DNA of 64,000 bases from Methylosinus sp. PW1 (GTDB taxonomy: Bacteria; Pseudomonadota; Alphaproteobacteria; Rhizobiales; Beijerinckiaceae). Shown piece by piece: positions 1 through 8,891 of this stretch. The position numbers were made by a program, and so were the translations under genes. Where the stretch lies: NCBI RefSeq assembly GCF_000745215.1, contig NZ_JQNK01000002.1, positions 248,001-312,000 on the forward strand, read 5' to 3'. The first letter of the stretch is position 1; each line of letters starts with the position of its first letter. The notes beneath the pieces were generated by a model, which worked only from the letters and a program-made list of their open reading frames with translations, had not been told where the DNA came from and did not search any database.

Positions 1-1
1 C

Positions 2-463
2 GTCGCCGATTATCGCCGGCCCGATCCGCAGACCGCGCCCTCGCTGGCCAAGGCGGCGGGCCTCTATATGATCTGCACCATCTCCAAGCATCGCGCCGAG
101 CGCCGCGGCTACGCCGACGCTCTGATGCTCGACTGGCAGGGCCGCGTCGCCGAATGCACCGGCGCCAATATCTTCTTCGTGAAGGACGGCGTGCTGCACA
201 CCCCTATCGCCGATTGCTTCCTCGACGGCATCACGCGCCGCACGGTCATCGATCTCGCCCGTCGCCGCTGGATAGAGGTGGTCGAGCGCCGCATCCTGCC
301 GGAGGAGCTGCCCGAGTTCAGCGAGTGCTTCATCTGCGGCACGGGCGCCGAGGTCACGCCGGTCGCGGAGGCCGGCCCCTATCGCTTCACGCCGGGCGCC
401 ATCTCGCGCACGCTGATCGAGGACTACACGCGCGAGGTCGATCCGAAAGCGGCCGCCGCCTGA
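2..463 (+). CDS. ilvE: Branched-chain amino acid aminotransferase, C-terminal part (start outside window)
   Basis: The reading frame is open from the window edge and ends with TGA, giving about 153 residues of a fold-type IV PLP aminotransferase. This enzyme performs the last transamination in leucine, isoleucine and valine synthesis. The stretch AERRGYADALMLD followed by VAECTGANIFFV is the typical family signature, where the Glu and the T-G-A/S-N segment line the cofactor site; LDGITRR and an SECFICGTGAEVTPV-like end follow in the expected order. The N-terminal half with the catalytic Lys lies upstream of the window. ilvD, from the same pathway, is about 8 kb away but is not in an operon with it. 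Confidence 0.9.
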   Translation, partial: VADYRRPDPQTAPSLAKAAGLYMICTISKHRAERRGYADALMLDWQGRVAECTGANIFFVKDGVLHTPIADCFLDGITRRTVIDLARRRWIEVVERRILPEELPEFSECFICGTGAEVTPVAEAGPYRFTPGAISRTLIEDYTREVDPKAAAA

Positions 464-604
464 GCTTCGCCGCGTAACGCCGCGCGCCGGCGACGGGTCG
501 AGAAAGCGATATCCGAGACGATTTGCTTCGTGTCCTACGCGTCTTCGTGGTAAAAAATCCCTCGAAGGCGCCATTGACGCGACGGGCCGAGGGGTTGGCG
601 AGGC

Positions 605-2023
605 ATGGGAAAGGTCACTGGGTTTCTGGAAGTCGACCGGCAGGACCGCAAATACAAGCCGGCCGCCGACCGCATCCGCCATTACGACGAATTCGTCATT
701 CCCCTCTCCGAGGAGGCGACGCGCAATCAGGCGGCGCGCTGCATGGATTGCGGCATTCCGTTCTGCCACAATGGCTGCCCGGTCAATAATCAGATCCCGG
801 ATTGGAACGATCTCGTCTACAACGGCGACTGGCGCCGCGCGCTGGCCAATCTCCATTCCACCAATAATTTCCCGGAATTCACCGGCCGCGTCTGCCCCGC
901 GCCCTGCGAGGCCTCCTGCACGCTGAATCTCGTCGACCAGCCGGTCACGATCAAGACGATCGAATGTTCGATCGTCGATCGCGGCTTCGAGGCGGGCTGG
1001 ATCGCGCCCGAGCCGCCGAAGACCAAGACCGGCAAGCGCATCGCCGTCGTCGGCGCCGGCCCCGCGGGTCTCGCCGCCGCCCAGCAGCTGGCGCGCGTCG
1101 GCCATGACGTGCATGTCTATGAGAAGTTCGCCAAGGCCGGCGGCCTGCTGCGTTACGGCATTCCCGACTTCAAGATGGAGAAGCATCTCATCGACCGCCG
1201 CGTGGCGCAGCTCGAGGCGGAAGGGGTGGCCTTCCACTATAATGTGCATGTCGGGGTCGATCTCGAGACGGAGAAGCTCGTCGCCGAGCATGACGCCATC
1301 GTGCTCGCCGGCGGCTCCGAGCAGCCGCGCGATCTTTCGATTCCGGGGCGAGATCTGCGCGGCGTGCATTTCGCCATGGATTTCCTGCCGCAGCAGAACC
1401 GCCGCGTGTCCGGCGAGCCGCTCGTCACCAATGAGCCGATCCTCGCCTCCGGCAAGCATGTCGTCGTCATCGGCGGCGGCGACACGGGCTCGGACTGCAT
1501 CGGCACCTCGGTGCGCCAGGGCGCGCTTTCGGTGACGCAGCTCGAGATCATGCCGCGCCCGCCGGAGAAGGAAGCCAAGCTCGTCACCTGGCCGGACTGG
1601 CCGCTGAAGCTGCGCACCTCCTCTTCCCATGACGAGGGCTCGACGCGCGAGTTCGCGGTGATGACGCGCGAGTTCATCGGCGCCGACGGCGCCGTCACGG
1701 GCCTGCGCTGCGAGCGCGTCGACGGCAAGCTGGCCGCCATTCCCGGCAGCGAGTTCACGCTGAAGGCCGATCTCGTGCTACTGGCCATGGGCTTCGTCTC
1801 GCCGGTCCGCGAGGGCCTGCTGGAAAAGCTCGCGGTCGCGCTGGACCCGCGCGGCAATGTGGCCGCCGACGTCAAATCCTATCGATCGTCACGCGAAAAA
1901 GTCTTCGCGTGCGGAGACATGCGGCGCGGGCAATCGCTCGTCGTATGGGCGATCCGCGAGGGCCGGCAATGCGCCGCCTCGGTGGACGCCTTCCTGATGG
2001 GCGAAACAAATCTACCAAGGTGA
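605..2023 (+). CDS. gltD: Glutamate synthase (NADPH) small subunit
   Basis: This 472-residue protein is the FAD/NADPH-binding beta subunit of glutamate synthase. It passes electrons from NADPH to the large subunit for ammonium assimilation (GS-GOGAT). The N-terminal cysteine clusters [14 protein letters not shown] (about residues 47-60) and [12 protein letters not shown] bind 4Fe-4S clusters. [11 protein letters not shown] dinucleotide-binding loop lies near residue 150 and a second Rossmann motif [11 protein letters not shown] near residue 290. The C-terminal [17 protein letters not shown] is the conserved FAD-binding end. The length is normal. The large subunit gene gltB is not in the window; it probably lies elsewhere. 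Confidence 0.95.
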   Translation: MGKVTGFLEVDRQDRKYKPAADRIRHYDEFVIPLSEEATRNQAARCMDCGIPFCHNGCPVNNQIPDWNDLVYNGDWRRALANLHSTNNFPEFTGRVCPAPCEASCTLNLVDQPVTIKTIECSIVDRGFEAGWIAPEPPKTKTGKRIAVVGAGPAGLAAAQQLARVGHDVHVYEKFAKAGGLLRYGIPDFKMEKHLIDRRVAQLEAEGVAFHYNVHVGVDLETEKLVAEHDAIVLAGGSEQPRDLSIPGRDLRGVHFAMDFLPQQNRRVSGEPLVTNEPILASGKHVVVIGGGDTGSDCIGTSVRQGALSVTQLEIMPRPPEKEAKLVTWPDWPLKLRTSSSHDEGSTREFAVMTREFIGADGAVTGLRCERVDGKLAAIPGSEFTLKADLVLLAMGFVSPVREGLLEKLAVALDPRGNVAADVKSYRSSREKVFACGDMRRGQSLVVWAIREGRQCAASVDAFLMGETNLPR

Positions 2024-2030
2024 GGAAAAA

Positions 2031-2222
2031 ATGCCCACGGCCCTGTGGTACTGTGAGAATATCGGAAATTCCGCGCTTCCCTATCTGCTGCTCGCCATGC
2101 CCATCGGCGGAGCCTATCTCTATGGGCAGAAGAAGACGCGCATCGCCTGGGCGCTGATCGGCGTCTGGGTCGTCGCGCAGGTCATCATCTCCGGCCTGAC
2201 CAACGCCAATTGCGTCGGCTGA
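2031..2222 (+). CDS. Small hydrophobic membrane protein of unknown function
   Basis: A 63-residue protein starts 7 bases after the gltD stop, with AGGTGAGG just upstream as ribosome binding site, so it is probably cotranscribed with gltD. It has two likely membrane-spanning stretches (about residues 14-31 and 39-56) separated by a short positive loop YGQKKTR. Cysteines sit at residues 8 and 61, near the two ends. I do not recognise the family. The good ribosome binding site, tight spacing and coherent hydrophobic profile support a real gene. Confidence 0.65.
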   Translation: MPTALWYCENIGNSALPYLLLAMPIGGAYLYGQKKTRIAWALIGVWVVAQVIISGLTNANCVG

Positions 2223-2242
2223 CGCCGCGGAACCAAAAATAG

Positions 2243-2276
2243 GCCGGCGCTCGTCGCGAGACGCGCCGCCGGCGTT
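2243..2276 (+). terminator. Probable intrinsic terminator after gltD and the small membrane gene
   Basis: GCCGGCG (2243-2249) and CGCCGGC (2267-2273) form a 7-bp GC stem with a structured loop, followed by GTTTCTC. It lies between the plus-strand gltD unit and the converging minus-strand L,D-transpeptidase gene. The T-run is short, so confidence is moderate. Confidence 0.45.
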
Positions 2277-2282
2277 TCTCGT

Positions 2283-2897
2283 TCAGAGAACGTGGACCTG
2301 CGTGCCGACCTTCACGCGGCTGTAGAGATCGCTGACGTCGCCGTTCAGCATGCGGATGCAGCCGGAGGAGACGCCATGGCCGATCGTCCAGGGCTCGTTG
2401 GAGCCATGGATGCGGAACATCGTGTCGCGGCCGCCCGAATAGAGATACATGGCGCGCGCGCCGAGCGGATTATTGGCTCCGCCCGTCATATGGCGCGGCA
2501 GATCGGGGCGGCGGTGCAGCATGGCGGAAGGCGGCGTCCAGGCCGGCCAGGCCTCCTTGCGGCCGATATGCGTATGGCCGCGCCAAGTGAAGCCCGGACG
2601 GCCGACGCCGACGCCATAGCGCATCGCCTGACCGTCATTCATCGACAGATAGAGAACGCGATTTTGCGTGTCGACGGTGATCGTTCCCGGCCGCTGGCGA
2701 GTCGGATCGGCGACCACGGAACGCGTCGACGAATATTCGCCGGAGAGCTGGCCGTCCGAGGAGGACGGGGCGCTCGCCGCCGCCGAGCGTCCGCTGAACA
2801 GAAAGGCGAACGGATTTTCGAAAGCCTGCGCGGCGGGCGCGGCGCAGCCGAAGCCCAGCGCGAGCGCGACAGAAAGAGACGAACGACGAAAATACAT
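2283..2897 (-). CDS. L,D-transpeptidase, YkuD family
   Basis: This 204-residue exported protein has an N-terminal signal peptide (hydrophobic stretch after MYFRRSS, cleavage near AQA). Its YkuD catalytic domain carries RIHGSNEPWTIGHGVSSGCIRM, the H-x(n)-S-x-G-C-x-R motif with the nucleophilic cysteine. Enzymes of this family make 3-3 cross-links in peptidoglycan or attach envelope proteins to it. The ErfK/YbiS/YhnG type is common and multi-copy in Hyphomicrobiales. The gene stands alone, facing gltD tail to tail. Confidence 0.9.
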   Translation of the reverse strand: MYFRRSSLSVALALGFGCAAPAAQAFENPFAFLFSGRSAAASAPSSSDGQLSGEYSSTRSVVADPTRQRPGTITVDTQNRVLYLSMNDGQAMRYGVGVGRPGFTWRGHTHIGRKEAWPAWTPPSAMLHRRPDLPRHMTGGANNPLGARAMYLYSGGRDTMFRIHGSNEPWTIGHGVSSGCIRMLNGDVSDLYSRVKVGTQVHVL

Positions 2898-3056
2898 GAT
2901 GGATACTCCCTTCGAGGCCCTCGGGCCTTTCGAGCGGGAGAAAAATGCAGCGCCGGGGCGGCCGTTCCCTCGAGCCGCCGGCGCCGGCGCGCTTCATTCG
3001 AGACGAATTGAATGCGGAATTGACGGTTTCCGCGCGTTTTGAGCGAACGGTCCCGC

Positions 3057-4421
3057 TCAGCGCGTCTCGGCGGCCGAGGGGGTGGCGACGGCGGGCGCCG
3101 GGGTCGAGGCCTGCGCAGGAGCCGGCGTGGAAACGGGCGTGACCTTGGCGCCGCCGCGCGGCCAGGAGAAATCATCGGCGCGGCCGGGCTGGCTCGGCTG
3201 CTCGCCGCCCTCGCCGAAAATATGATCGACGAGCGCGCGCGCCGCGGCGGCTTGCGTCGCCTCCGTCGTGGAGGGGGATTTCACGCGCCGCGCCAGCTCG
3301 CCGTCGGCCGCGAGGGCGGCTCCGGTCAGCGGTTGCGTCTGGCCGATCGCCGGGCGGTCCGCCGGCAGGGTGGGCGCGACCGCCGGAGTTGGGCCGCTGG
3401 GCGCGATGATCTGAACCGGCGGCGCGACGACGGCGGCTTCCGCGGGCGGCGTTCCCTCGGCCGGGGGCAGGGCGGCTTCCGCAGGCGCGGCGTCGGGCGC
3501 CGGATGGCGCGCGTCGAAGAGCCGCTTGATCTCACCCTCGACGAAATGGGCGAGCTTGCGCGCGCCGACATCGGTGAAATGGACGCCGTCCGCCGACCGC
3601 AGCTTGACGATGCGCCCGTTTATATCGGGGCCGAAGGCCTGATATTGGTTGCGCTCATCGGCGAAGGCCTCCCAAATATCGATGAAAGCCGCGCTGTCCT
3701 GCGCCGCCGCCTGTCGGTAGATGTCGTTGAGCTTCGCCATATCGGCGGCGAAATGCTCGCTCTTGGTGACGGGCAGAGAGACCCAGACGAGCGGAATCTT
3801 CTTCTCGCGAAACGCCGCGCGCACAGTCTCCACCCGTTGGGCGTAGCGCTCGCGCCACCGCGGCGACAATGTCTCGATCGTCTCCGCGCCCTCGTGAATG
3901 GCCTGACGATCATTGGAGCCGATCATGATGACGGCCATGTCGATCTTGTCGCCGCCGGCGAGCAGCTCGCGCGCGGCCTTCGGCCAATCGAAATAATCCT
4001 CGCGCACGAGGCCGGTGCTGTCCTTGGCCCTGTGCAATATGCGGATATCGGCGCGGTCCGAATAGGCTTCGTCCAAGCCGTCCGCCAGCATTTGGCCCAG
4101 GCTGTCGCCGATCACCGCCACCTGGAAGGGCGGCGGGGCGTTGGGGTCCTCGGGCTTTTGCGTCTTGTCCTTCTTGGCCGCCTTGCTCTTGCCGTGCCAA
4201 TAGGCGGGTGCGCTATATTCGCGATGGGGCACCAGCCGACGCATGCGGCCGGTCTCGCGCGCAGCCGGGCGGGCCTCCGAATGGGCGCGGGGGCGGCCGC
4301 CGAACAGCCCTTGGAAGAAATCCCCGACCGCATCCTGCGCCCGCGCGCTGTCCACGCCGCTAAAGAGCAGCGCGAGGAGGAGAATCGCGAAAAGGCCGAG
4401 GGTGCGGGAGAGGCTGCGCAT
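3057..4421 (-). CDS. SGNH-hydrolase family protein (DUF459 type)
   Basis: I chose the ATG at 4421, because it puts a normal signal peptide at the N terminus (MRSLSRTLGLFAILLLALLF, cleavage near ARA); a TTG ten codons upstream is the alternative. The product has about 454 residues. The SGNH-type blocks are visible: VIGDSLGQ with the nucleophile Ser, IGSND, and near residue 290 DGVHFTDVGARK with the catalytic Asp and His. The last 130 residues are rich in Ala and Pro and look like a flexible periplasmic tail. Members are periplasmic esterases or acyltransferase-like proteins acting on the envelope; the exact substrate is unknown. Confidence 0.8.
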   Translation of the reverse strand: MRSLSRTLGLFAILLLALLFSGVDSARAQDAVGDFFQGLFGGRPRAHSEARPAARETGRMRRLVPHREYSAPAYWHGKSKAAKKDKTQKPEDPNAPPPFQVAVIGDSLGQMLADGLDEAYSDRADIRILHRAKDSTGLVREDYFDWPKAARELLAGGDKIDMAVIMIGSNDRQAIHEGAETIETLSPRWRERYAQRVETVRAAFREKKIPLVWVSLPVTKSEHFAADMAKLNDIYRQAAAQDSAAFIDIWEAFADERNQYQAFGPDINGRIVKLRSADGVHFTDVGARKLAHFVEGEIKRLFDARHPAPDAAPAEAALPPAEGTPPAEAAVVAPPVQIIAPSGPTPAVAPTLPADRPAIGQTQPLTGAALAADGELARRVKSPSTTEATQAAAARALVDHIFGEGGEQPSQPGRADDFSWPRGGAKVTPVSTPAPAQASTPAPAVATPSAAETR

Positions 4422-4502
4422 ATCGACAATATAGCGCGGCCCCGGCGGCAAAGCGATCCGGCGCCGCGCTGAGACGCGCGCCGCCGCCGGGAGTCCGAGA
4501 GA

Positions 4503-4928
4503 TCAGCGCAAATGCGCGGGCGCCTGCGGATTATTCGCCGGGTTGGTGTCGTGCTTGGAGAGCTTCTCCACCACGCCGCCGCCGACAAGAGGCGCGAGAT
4601 CGGCCTCGAGCGCGTCCGCGGCAGCCTTCGGATAGACCTCCTCGCCTTCCACATAAATGGAGAAGGACTTGACGTGCTTGGCCTTTTTGGCCGGGTCCTC
4701 GATCGTCGCCTTGGTCCACTTATAGAGCGGGAAGTGCTCGACGCCCTGCTTCTCCGCCTCGGTGACATAATTGACGAAAGCGTCGAACTGATTGCTCAGC
4801 GCCGCATGGTGCTTGGCCAAAATCGCGGCGATCGGAGCGATCGCCGCATTCTGCGGATCGGTGCGGGCGATCTCGGCAAAGTCGTCGCTGATGTTTAGCC
4901 GAATCTGATATTCCCACTCTTCGCTCAT
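4503..4928 (-). CDS. Conserved hypothetical cytosolic protein
   Basis: The start at 4928 has AGGAG seven bases upstream; the in-frame ATG at 4934 would sit only one base from it, so I prefer the later one. The 141-residue product starts MSEEWEYQIRLNIS, has no signal or membrane segment and looks like a soluble alpha/beta protein with many acidic residues and a KWTK basic patch. I do not recognise the family and assign no function. It lies between two genes for exported proteins on the same strand. Confidence 0.6.
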   Translation of the reverse strand: MSEEWEYQIRLNISDDFAEIARTDPQNAAIAPIAAILAKHHAALSNQFDAFVNYVTEAEKQGVEHFPLYKWTKATIEDPAKKAKHVKSFSIYVEGEEVYPKAAADALEADLAPLVGGGVVEKLSKHDTNPANNPQAPAHLR

Positions 4929-4962
4929 CGTCATGCTCCTCGGAAGGTCCGCCGCATCGGGC

Positions 4963-5496
4963 TCAATTGGCGCGGCGCGACGGTTTCGCCGCGACATTGC
5001 GCTCGGCCTGCCGCAAGGCGGCGAGGCATGGATTTGCCGAAGCTCGCGCCTCGGCGACGCGGGCGCCGGTGCGATCGGTCCAGGCCGCGCGCCGAAAGCC
5101 GCTGAAATAGTTATAGAGGCCGAGAGTCGAACGCGGCGCGAGGCCGAAGCGCCAGGACGCCTCGCCGAAGAGCGGGTCGATCTCGCGCCGCAATGTCTGA
5201 TTGGGGGATGGCGATTGCCGCCAGCTCGGCGGATCGGCCGGGCCGCCGAAGGGCGTGAGATGCCGGGTCTGGACATAGCCCGTCTCGCCGTCGAAGGAGA
5301 CGATGCTCCATTTTGGTCCCTGGCGCACGAGCACGATGGGCGAAAGGGCCGGTATGACGCCGATGAGATGCTCGGCGCTTCCCGCGTCGCCGCGAAGCGC
5401 GGCGTCCTGAAAGACGCAAGCCGGTTTCGCAGCCGCCGATCCGGCGAGTCCGAGCAGCGCCGCGGCCGCGCGGAAGATGCGAGTTGCGCTCCTCAT
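4963..5496 (-). CDS. Exported SH3b-domain protein
   Basis: The 177-residue product begins with a signal peptide (MRSATRIFRAAAALLGLAGS, cleavage near AAA). A bacterial SH3-like fold follows, with the pattern LIGVIPALSPIVLV ... WSIVSFDGETGYVQTRHL, in which GYV is the usual strand. Such domains bind cell-wall peptides or act as protein-protein modules in the periplasm. The C-terminal half contains FSGFRRAAWTDRTGARVA and has no domain that I recognise. AAGGTTCG lies upstream of the ATG as a weak ribosome binding site. Confidence 0.65.
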   Translation of the reverse strand: MRSATRIFRAAAALLGLAGSAAAKPACVFQDAALRGDAGSAEHLIGVIPALSPIVLVRQGPKWSIVSFDGETGYVQTRHLTPFGGPADPPSWRQSPSPNQTLRREIDPLFGEASWRFGLAPRSTLGLYNYFSGFRRAAWTDRTGARVAEARASANPCLAALRQAERNVAAKPSRRAN

Positions 5497-5644
5497 GCGA
5501 ACCTTCCCCGTGATTTCGGCAATATCCTAGTGAATAAGTAGGGTGTGTCAACGCCGTCGGCCTCTTTCAGGCCTCTTTCGCTGCGGCTTGACGCGAAGCC
5601 TCGTGCTCCGGCATCACTCGCGCAACGGGTTTTTGGAGCGGCGC

Positions 5645-6310
5645 ATGTTCGTGCAATGGTCTCGTGTCTGCGTCCTCGCGGCGCTGGTCTCGTTCTTCAC
5701 CTCGAGCGCCATGGCGCAATCGGCGCCGGAGGCGCGCAGCGGCGGCGGCTTCGACTTCTATGTGCTGACGCTCTCCTGGTCGCCTGCCTTTTGCGAGAGC
5801 GGCGGCGGTCGCGAATATCGCGCGCAATGCGAGCCCGGCCTCGGCAAGGGCTTCGTCACCCATGGCCTGTGGCCGCAATATGAGCATGGCTTTCCGAGCG
5901 AATGCGACGGCGCCGCGACGCCCTCGCGCATGGCGCTCGAGCATGTCGCCGGCGTCTATCCCGACGAAGGGCTGGCGCGGCACGAATGGCGCAAGCATGG
6001 CCGCTGCTCGGGCAAGAGCCCGACCGATTATTTCGTCGATGTGCGCCGCGCGACGGAGAGCGTGACCATTCCGGCCCTGCTCGAGCGGCCGCGGCAGGCG
6101 CAGAGCTTCGCGCCGCTCGACATTCAGCGCGCCTTCATCGCCGCCAATCCGCGGCTGCGGCCGGGGATGCTCGCCGTCACCTGCCGCAAGGGAGCGCTGC
6201 AGGATGTGCGCATCTGCTTCTCACGCGATCTGCGCGAGTTCCGCCCCTGTCCCGAGATCGCGCGCGGCGCCTGCCGCGCCGGCGAAATCTCCGTGCCGGC
6301 GCCGCTGTAG
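5645..6310 (+). CDS. Ribonuclease T2 family endoribonuclease, exported
   Basis: The ATG at 5645 gives a 221-residue protein with a signal peptide (MFVQWSRVCVLAALVSFFTS, cleavage near AMA). Both conserved active-site blocks are present: THGLWPQY (CAS I, HGLWP) and EWRKHGRCS (CAS II, E-W-x-K-H-G-x-C). Both catalytic histidines and the glutamate are intact. Family members cleave single-stranded RNA in the periplasm or outside the cell to 2',3'-cyclic phosphates, which would suit scavenging of RNA. Several cysteines agree with a disulfide-stabilised secreted enzyme. It is followed after 3 bases by rlmJ, so the two are probably cotranscribed. Confidence 0.92.
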   Translation: MFVQWSRVCVLAALVSFFTSSAMAQSAPEARSGGGFDFYVLTLSWSPAFCESGGGREYRAQCEPGLGKGFVTHGLWPQYEHGFPSECDGAATPSRMALEHVAGVYPDEGLARHEWRKHGRCSGKSPTDYFVDVRRATESVTIPALLERPRQAQSFAPLDIQRAFIAANPRLRPGMLAVTCRKGALQDVRICFSRDLREFRPCPEIARGACRAGEISVPAPL

Positions 6311-6313
6311 CCG

Positions 6314-7165
6314 ATGAATTATCGCCATGGCTTTCACGCCGGCAATTTCGCCGATGTGCTCAAGCATGCGCTGCTGGTGCGGCTTCTCCTCTATCTCACG
6401 CGCAAGGAGACGCCGTTTCGCGTCATCGACACGCATGCGGGGGAGGGCGCCTATGACCTTTCCGCCGACGCCGCCGAGCGCACGGGCGAGTGGCGCGGCG
6501 GCATAGGCCGGGTCGCCGATCTCTCCGGCGCCGATGCGCGGCTGCGCGATCTGCTCGCGCCCTATCTCGATATCGTCGGCCCGCTCGGCGCGGAGGGGCG
6601 GCCCGCGCTTTATCCCGGCTCGCCGCTGATCGCGACGCGTTTCATGCGCGCGCAGGATCGCGCGGTCTTCTGCGAATTGCGGCCCGACGCTTTCGAGGCG
6701 CTGCAGAGACGCTTTGCGCGCGACAAGCGCGTGAAGGCCATTCATCTCGATGGCTATATCGGCCTCTCCGCCTTCGTGCCGCCCAAGGAGCGGCGCGGGC
6801 TCGTGCTGATCGATCCGCCCTTCGAGCAGCGCGACGAGACCGAGCGCATGCTGAAGAGTTTTCTCGACGCGCATCGCAAATGGCCGACGGGGATTTATGC
6901 GCTCTGGCGTCCGATCAAGGATGCGGGGGAATCGCGCTGGCTGATCGGCGCCTTGCGCGCCAGCGGGGTGAAGAAAATTCTGCGTCTCGATCTCTGCGTC
7001 GGAGGGGCCGAGGCGGATACCAAGCTGCGCAGCACTGGCCTCCTCGTCGTCAATCCGCCCTTCACTTTCGAGGAGGAGGCGCGGGCGATTTCGGCCTTTC
7101 TCGCGGAACGCTTGGCGCAGGGGCCGGGCGCCGGATGCGAGATCGAATGGGTGAGCGGAGAGTGA
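6314..7165 (+). CDS. rlmJ: 23S rRNA (adenine(2030)-N6)-methyltransferase
   Basis: The 283-residue protein has the typical RlmJ start MNYRHGFHAGNFADVLKH, an S-adenosylmethionine loop DTHAGEGAYDL, and VLIDPPFEQ, the D-P-P-F/Y motif of N6-adenine methyltransferases. The substrate is A2030 of 23S rRNA. Length and motif order match the family. The gene starts 3 bases after the RNase T2 stop. Confidence 0.95.
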   Translation: MNYRHGFHAGNFADVLKHALLVRLLLYLTRKETPFRVIDTHAGEGAYDLSADAAERTGEWRGGIGRVADLSGADARLRDLLAPYLDIVGPLGAEGRPALYPGSPLIATRFMRAQDRAVFCELRPDAFEALQRRFARDKRVKAIHLDGYIGLSAFVPPKERRGLVLIDPPFEQRDETERMLKSFLDAHRKWPTGIYALWRPIKDAGESRWLIGALRASGVKKILRLDLCVGGAEADTKLRSTGLLVVNPPFTFEEEARAISAFLAERLAQGPGAGCEIEWVSGE

Positions 7166-7417
7166 GCCGCTCCATCCCGGGCTCGATCCCGATTTTTGGG
7201 TATTTTGTTCCCGATTGGGACGTGGCCTCGGGCGGGACGGAAAGAGTTTCCTCGGAACTTCTCTCATAAGCTGAGAGCGAGAGTACCAAGAGATGGAGCA
7301 TGACGCCGAGGGCGCGGCCTTCTGCGGCTCCGCCGACAGGGGCGCTGGAGCGCTCCGACTTCGGACGTTCGATGTCGAGCGACGACTCTTCCTTCTCCAG
7401 AAGAGGCGTATGCGTAA

Positions 7418-8866
7418 ATGTTCGGCACTCGAATACTGGCCGCTCTCGGCGGCTTCGCTGGCGACCGCAAGGGCAGCGTCGTTTTTATTTTCGCCTTGGC
7501 CGCTGTGCCGCTTCTCATAGCCGCTGGCGGCGCGATCGATTATGCGACGACCGGCAGAGTGCAGACGCAGCTCGGCGCCATCGCCGATTCCGCGGCGCTG
7601 GCGGCGACGACGCCCGCGATGATGCTGCAATCGGCGACCAGCGGTCAAACGGCGGCGACGAATATGTTCGCCGCGCAGGCGCAGCGGATCAAGACGCTGA
7701 CCTATGATGCGACGAAATTGACGGTGGCGGTCAATGACGCGACCTCGACCTTCTCGAAGATCAGAACCGTCAATGTCTCTTATACGGCGCAGATCGCCAA
7801 CGCCTTCGGCTCATTCTATCGCAATACGACGACGACCTTCACGGTGAAGGCGGCGACCACCGCATCGACAGCGCGCAATATCGATTTTTATCTCGTTCTG
7901 GACAATTCGCCGTCGATGGAGCTTCCCGCGACGACGGCCGGCATAACGGCAATGACGACCGCCACCGGATGCGCCTTCGCCTGCCATGAGAACAACTTCT
8001 CGGAGGCGGGATATACGGTGCAATATCCCGGCTATGGAACGATCGACAGCTACACCTTTGCGAAGAATCAGGGCATCGTCCTGCGCATCGACAATGTGCG
8101 AGAGTCGGCGAAGAGCCTGGCGAGCACGGCTCAGGCGATGATGGTGGCGAATGGCGCGAATTATCGCTTCGCCGCCTATGCCTTCAATATGGGCTTCACG
8201 CAGCTGGTGGCCCTGACGGCGGCGACGAGCGCCAATGTGAGCGTCATAGCGGCGGGGATCAACGCGATGACGCCGCCTTTGATGGAAAAGGAGAATTATC
8301 TGCCGGCGGGCGCGAGCTACACCTATCCGACCAGCGCATCGACATGGACGTCGGCGACGATCGGCGCCAGTCCGCTCAACACGCGCAATGCGATGACCGA
8401 CATCGGCATGGCGCTGACGCAGGCCAATAGCCTCATCGCCAATCCTGGCAATGGCACGAGCGCCAGCGGAGACTCGCCGCAGAAGGTTCTGCTGCTGGTG
8501 ACGGATGGCCTCGTCGACGGAAACTTCGTCTCCAACGCCGCCTGCAACAATTATCAGAGGAGCTATTCGAACAGCTTCGGCGCCTTCTACCGCTGCCTCG
8601 GGCCGCTCGATCCCTCTTATTGCACGACGATCAAGAACCGCGGCGTTCGCATCGCGGTGCTCAACACCGTCTATTATCCGACGCCGGACAATGGCGGATT
8701 CTTCGACGCCGCCGTCAAGCCGTTCCTGTCGCAGGTCGGCGACGCGCTGAAGAGCTGCGCCTCGACGGATTTGTATTTCGAGGTGGATGGCGGCGGCGAC
8801 ATCAGCAATGCGATGACGATCATGTTCCAAAAGGCGGTGACGACGGCGGCGCATCTCACAAAATGA
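7418..8866 (+). CDS. TadG-like pilus-assembly/von Willebrand factor A protein
   Basis: This 482-residue protein opens with a TadE/TadG-type segment: a charged DRKGS followed by the hydrophobic VVFIFALAAVPLLIAAGGAIDYA and then TGRVQTQLGAIADSAALAA. From about residue 150 a von Willebrand A domain follows, with DFYLVLDNSPSM, the D-x-S-x-S MIDAS metal site, and later KVLLLVTDGL. Pairs of cysteines (CAFAC, AACNNY, CLGPLDPSYC) suggest disulfides outside the membrane. TadG proteins belong to Flp pilus systems, but no other tad/cpa gene is nearby, so this is an orphan copy. Confidence 0.8.
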   Translation: MFGTRILAALGGFAGDRKGSVVFIFALAAVPLLIAAGGAIDYATTGRVQTQLGAIADSAALAATTPAMMLQSATSGQTAATNMFAAQAQRIKTLTYDATKLTVAVNDATSTFSKIRTVNVSYTAQIANAFGSFYRNTTTTFTVKAATTASTARNIDFYLVLDNSPSMELPATTAGITAMTTATGCAFACHENNFSEAGYTVQYPGYGTIDSYTFAKNQGIVLRIDNVRESAKSLASTAQAMMVANGANYRFAAYAFNMGFTQLVALTAATSANVSVIAAGINAMTPPLMEKENYLPAGASYTYPTSASTWTSATIGASPLNTRNAMTDIGMALTQANSLIANPGNGTSASGDSPQKVLLLVTDGLVDGNFVSNAACNNYQRSYSNSFGAFYRCLGPLDPSYCTTIKNRGVRIAVLNTVYYPTPDNGGFFDAAVKPFLSQVGDALKSCASTDLYFEVDGGGDISNAMTIMFQKAVTTAAHLTK

Positions 8867-8891
8867 GCGGCGCGCCGTCCTCCCTCGGCTT

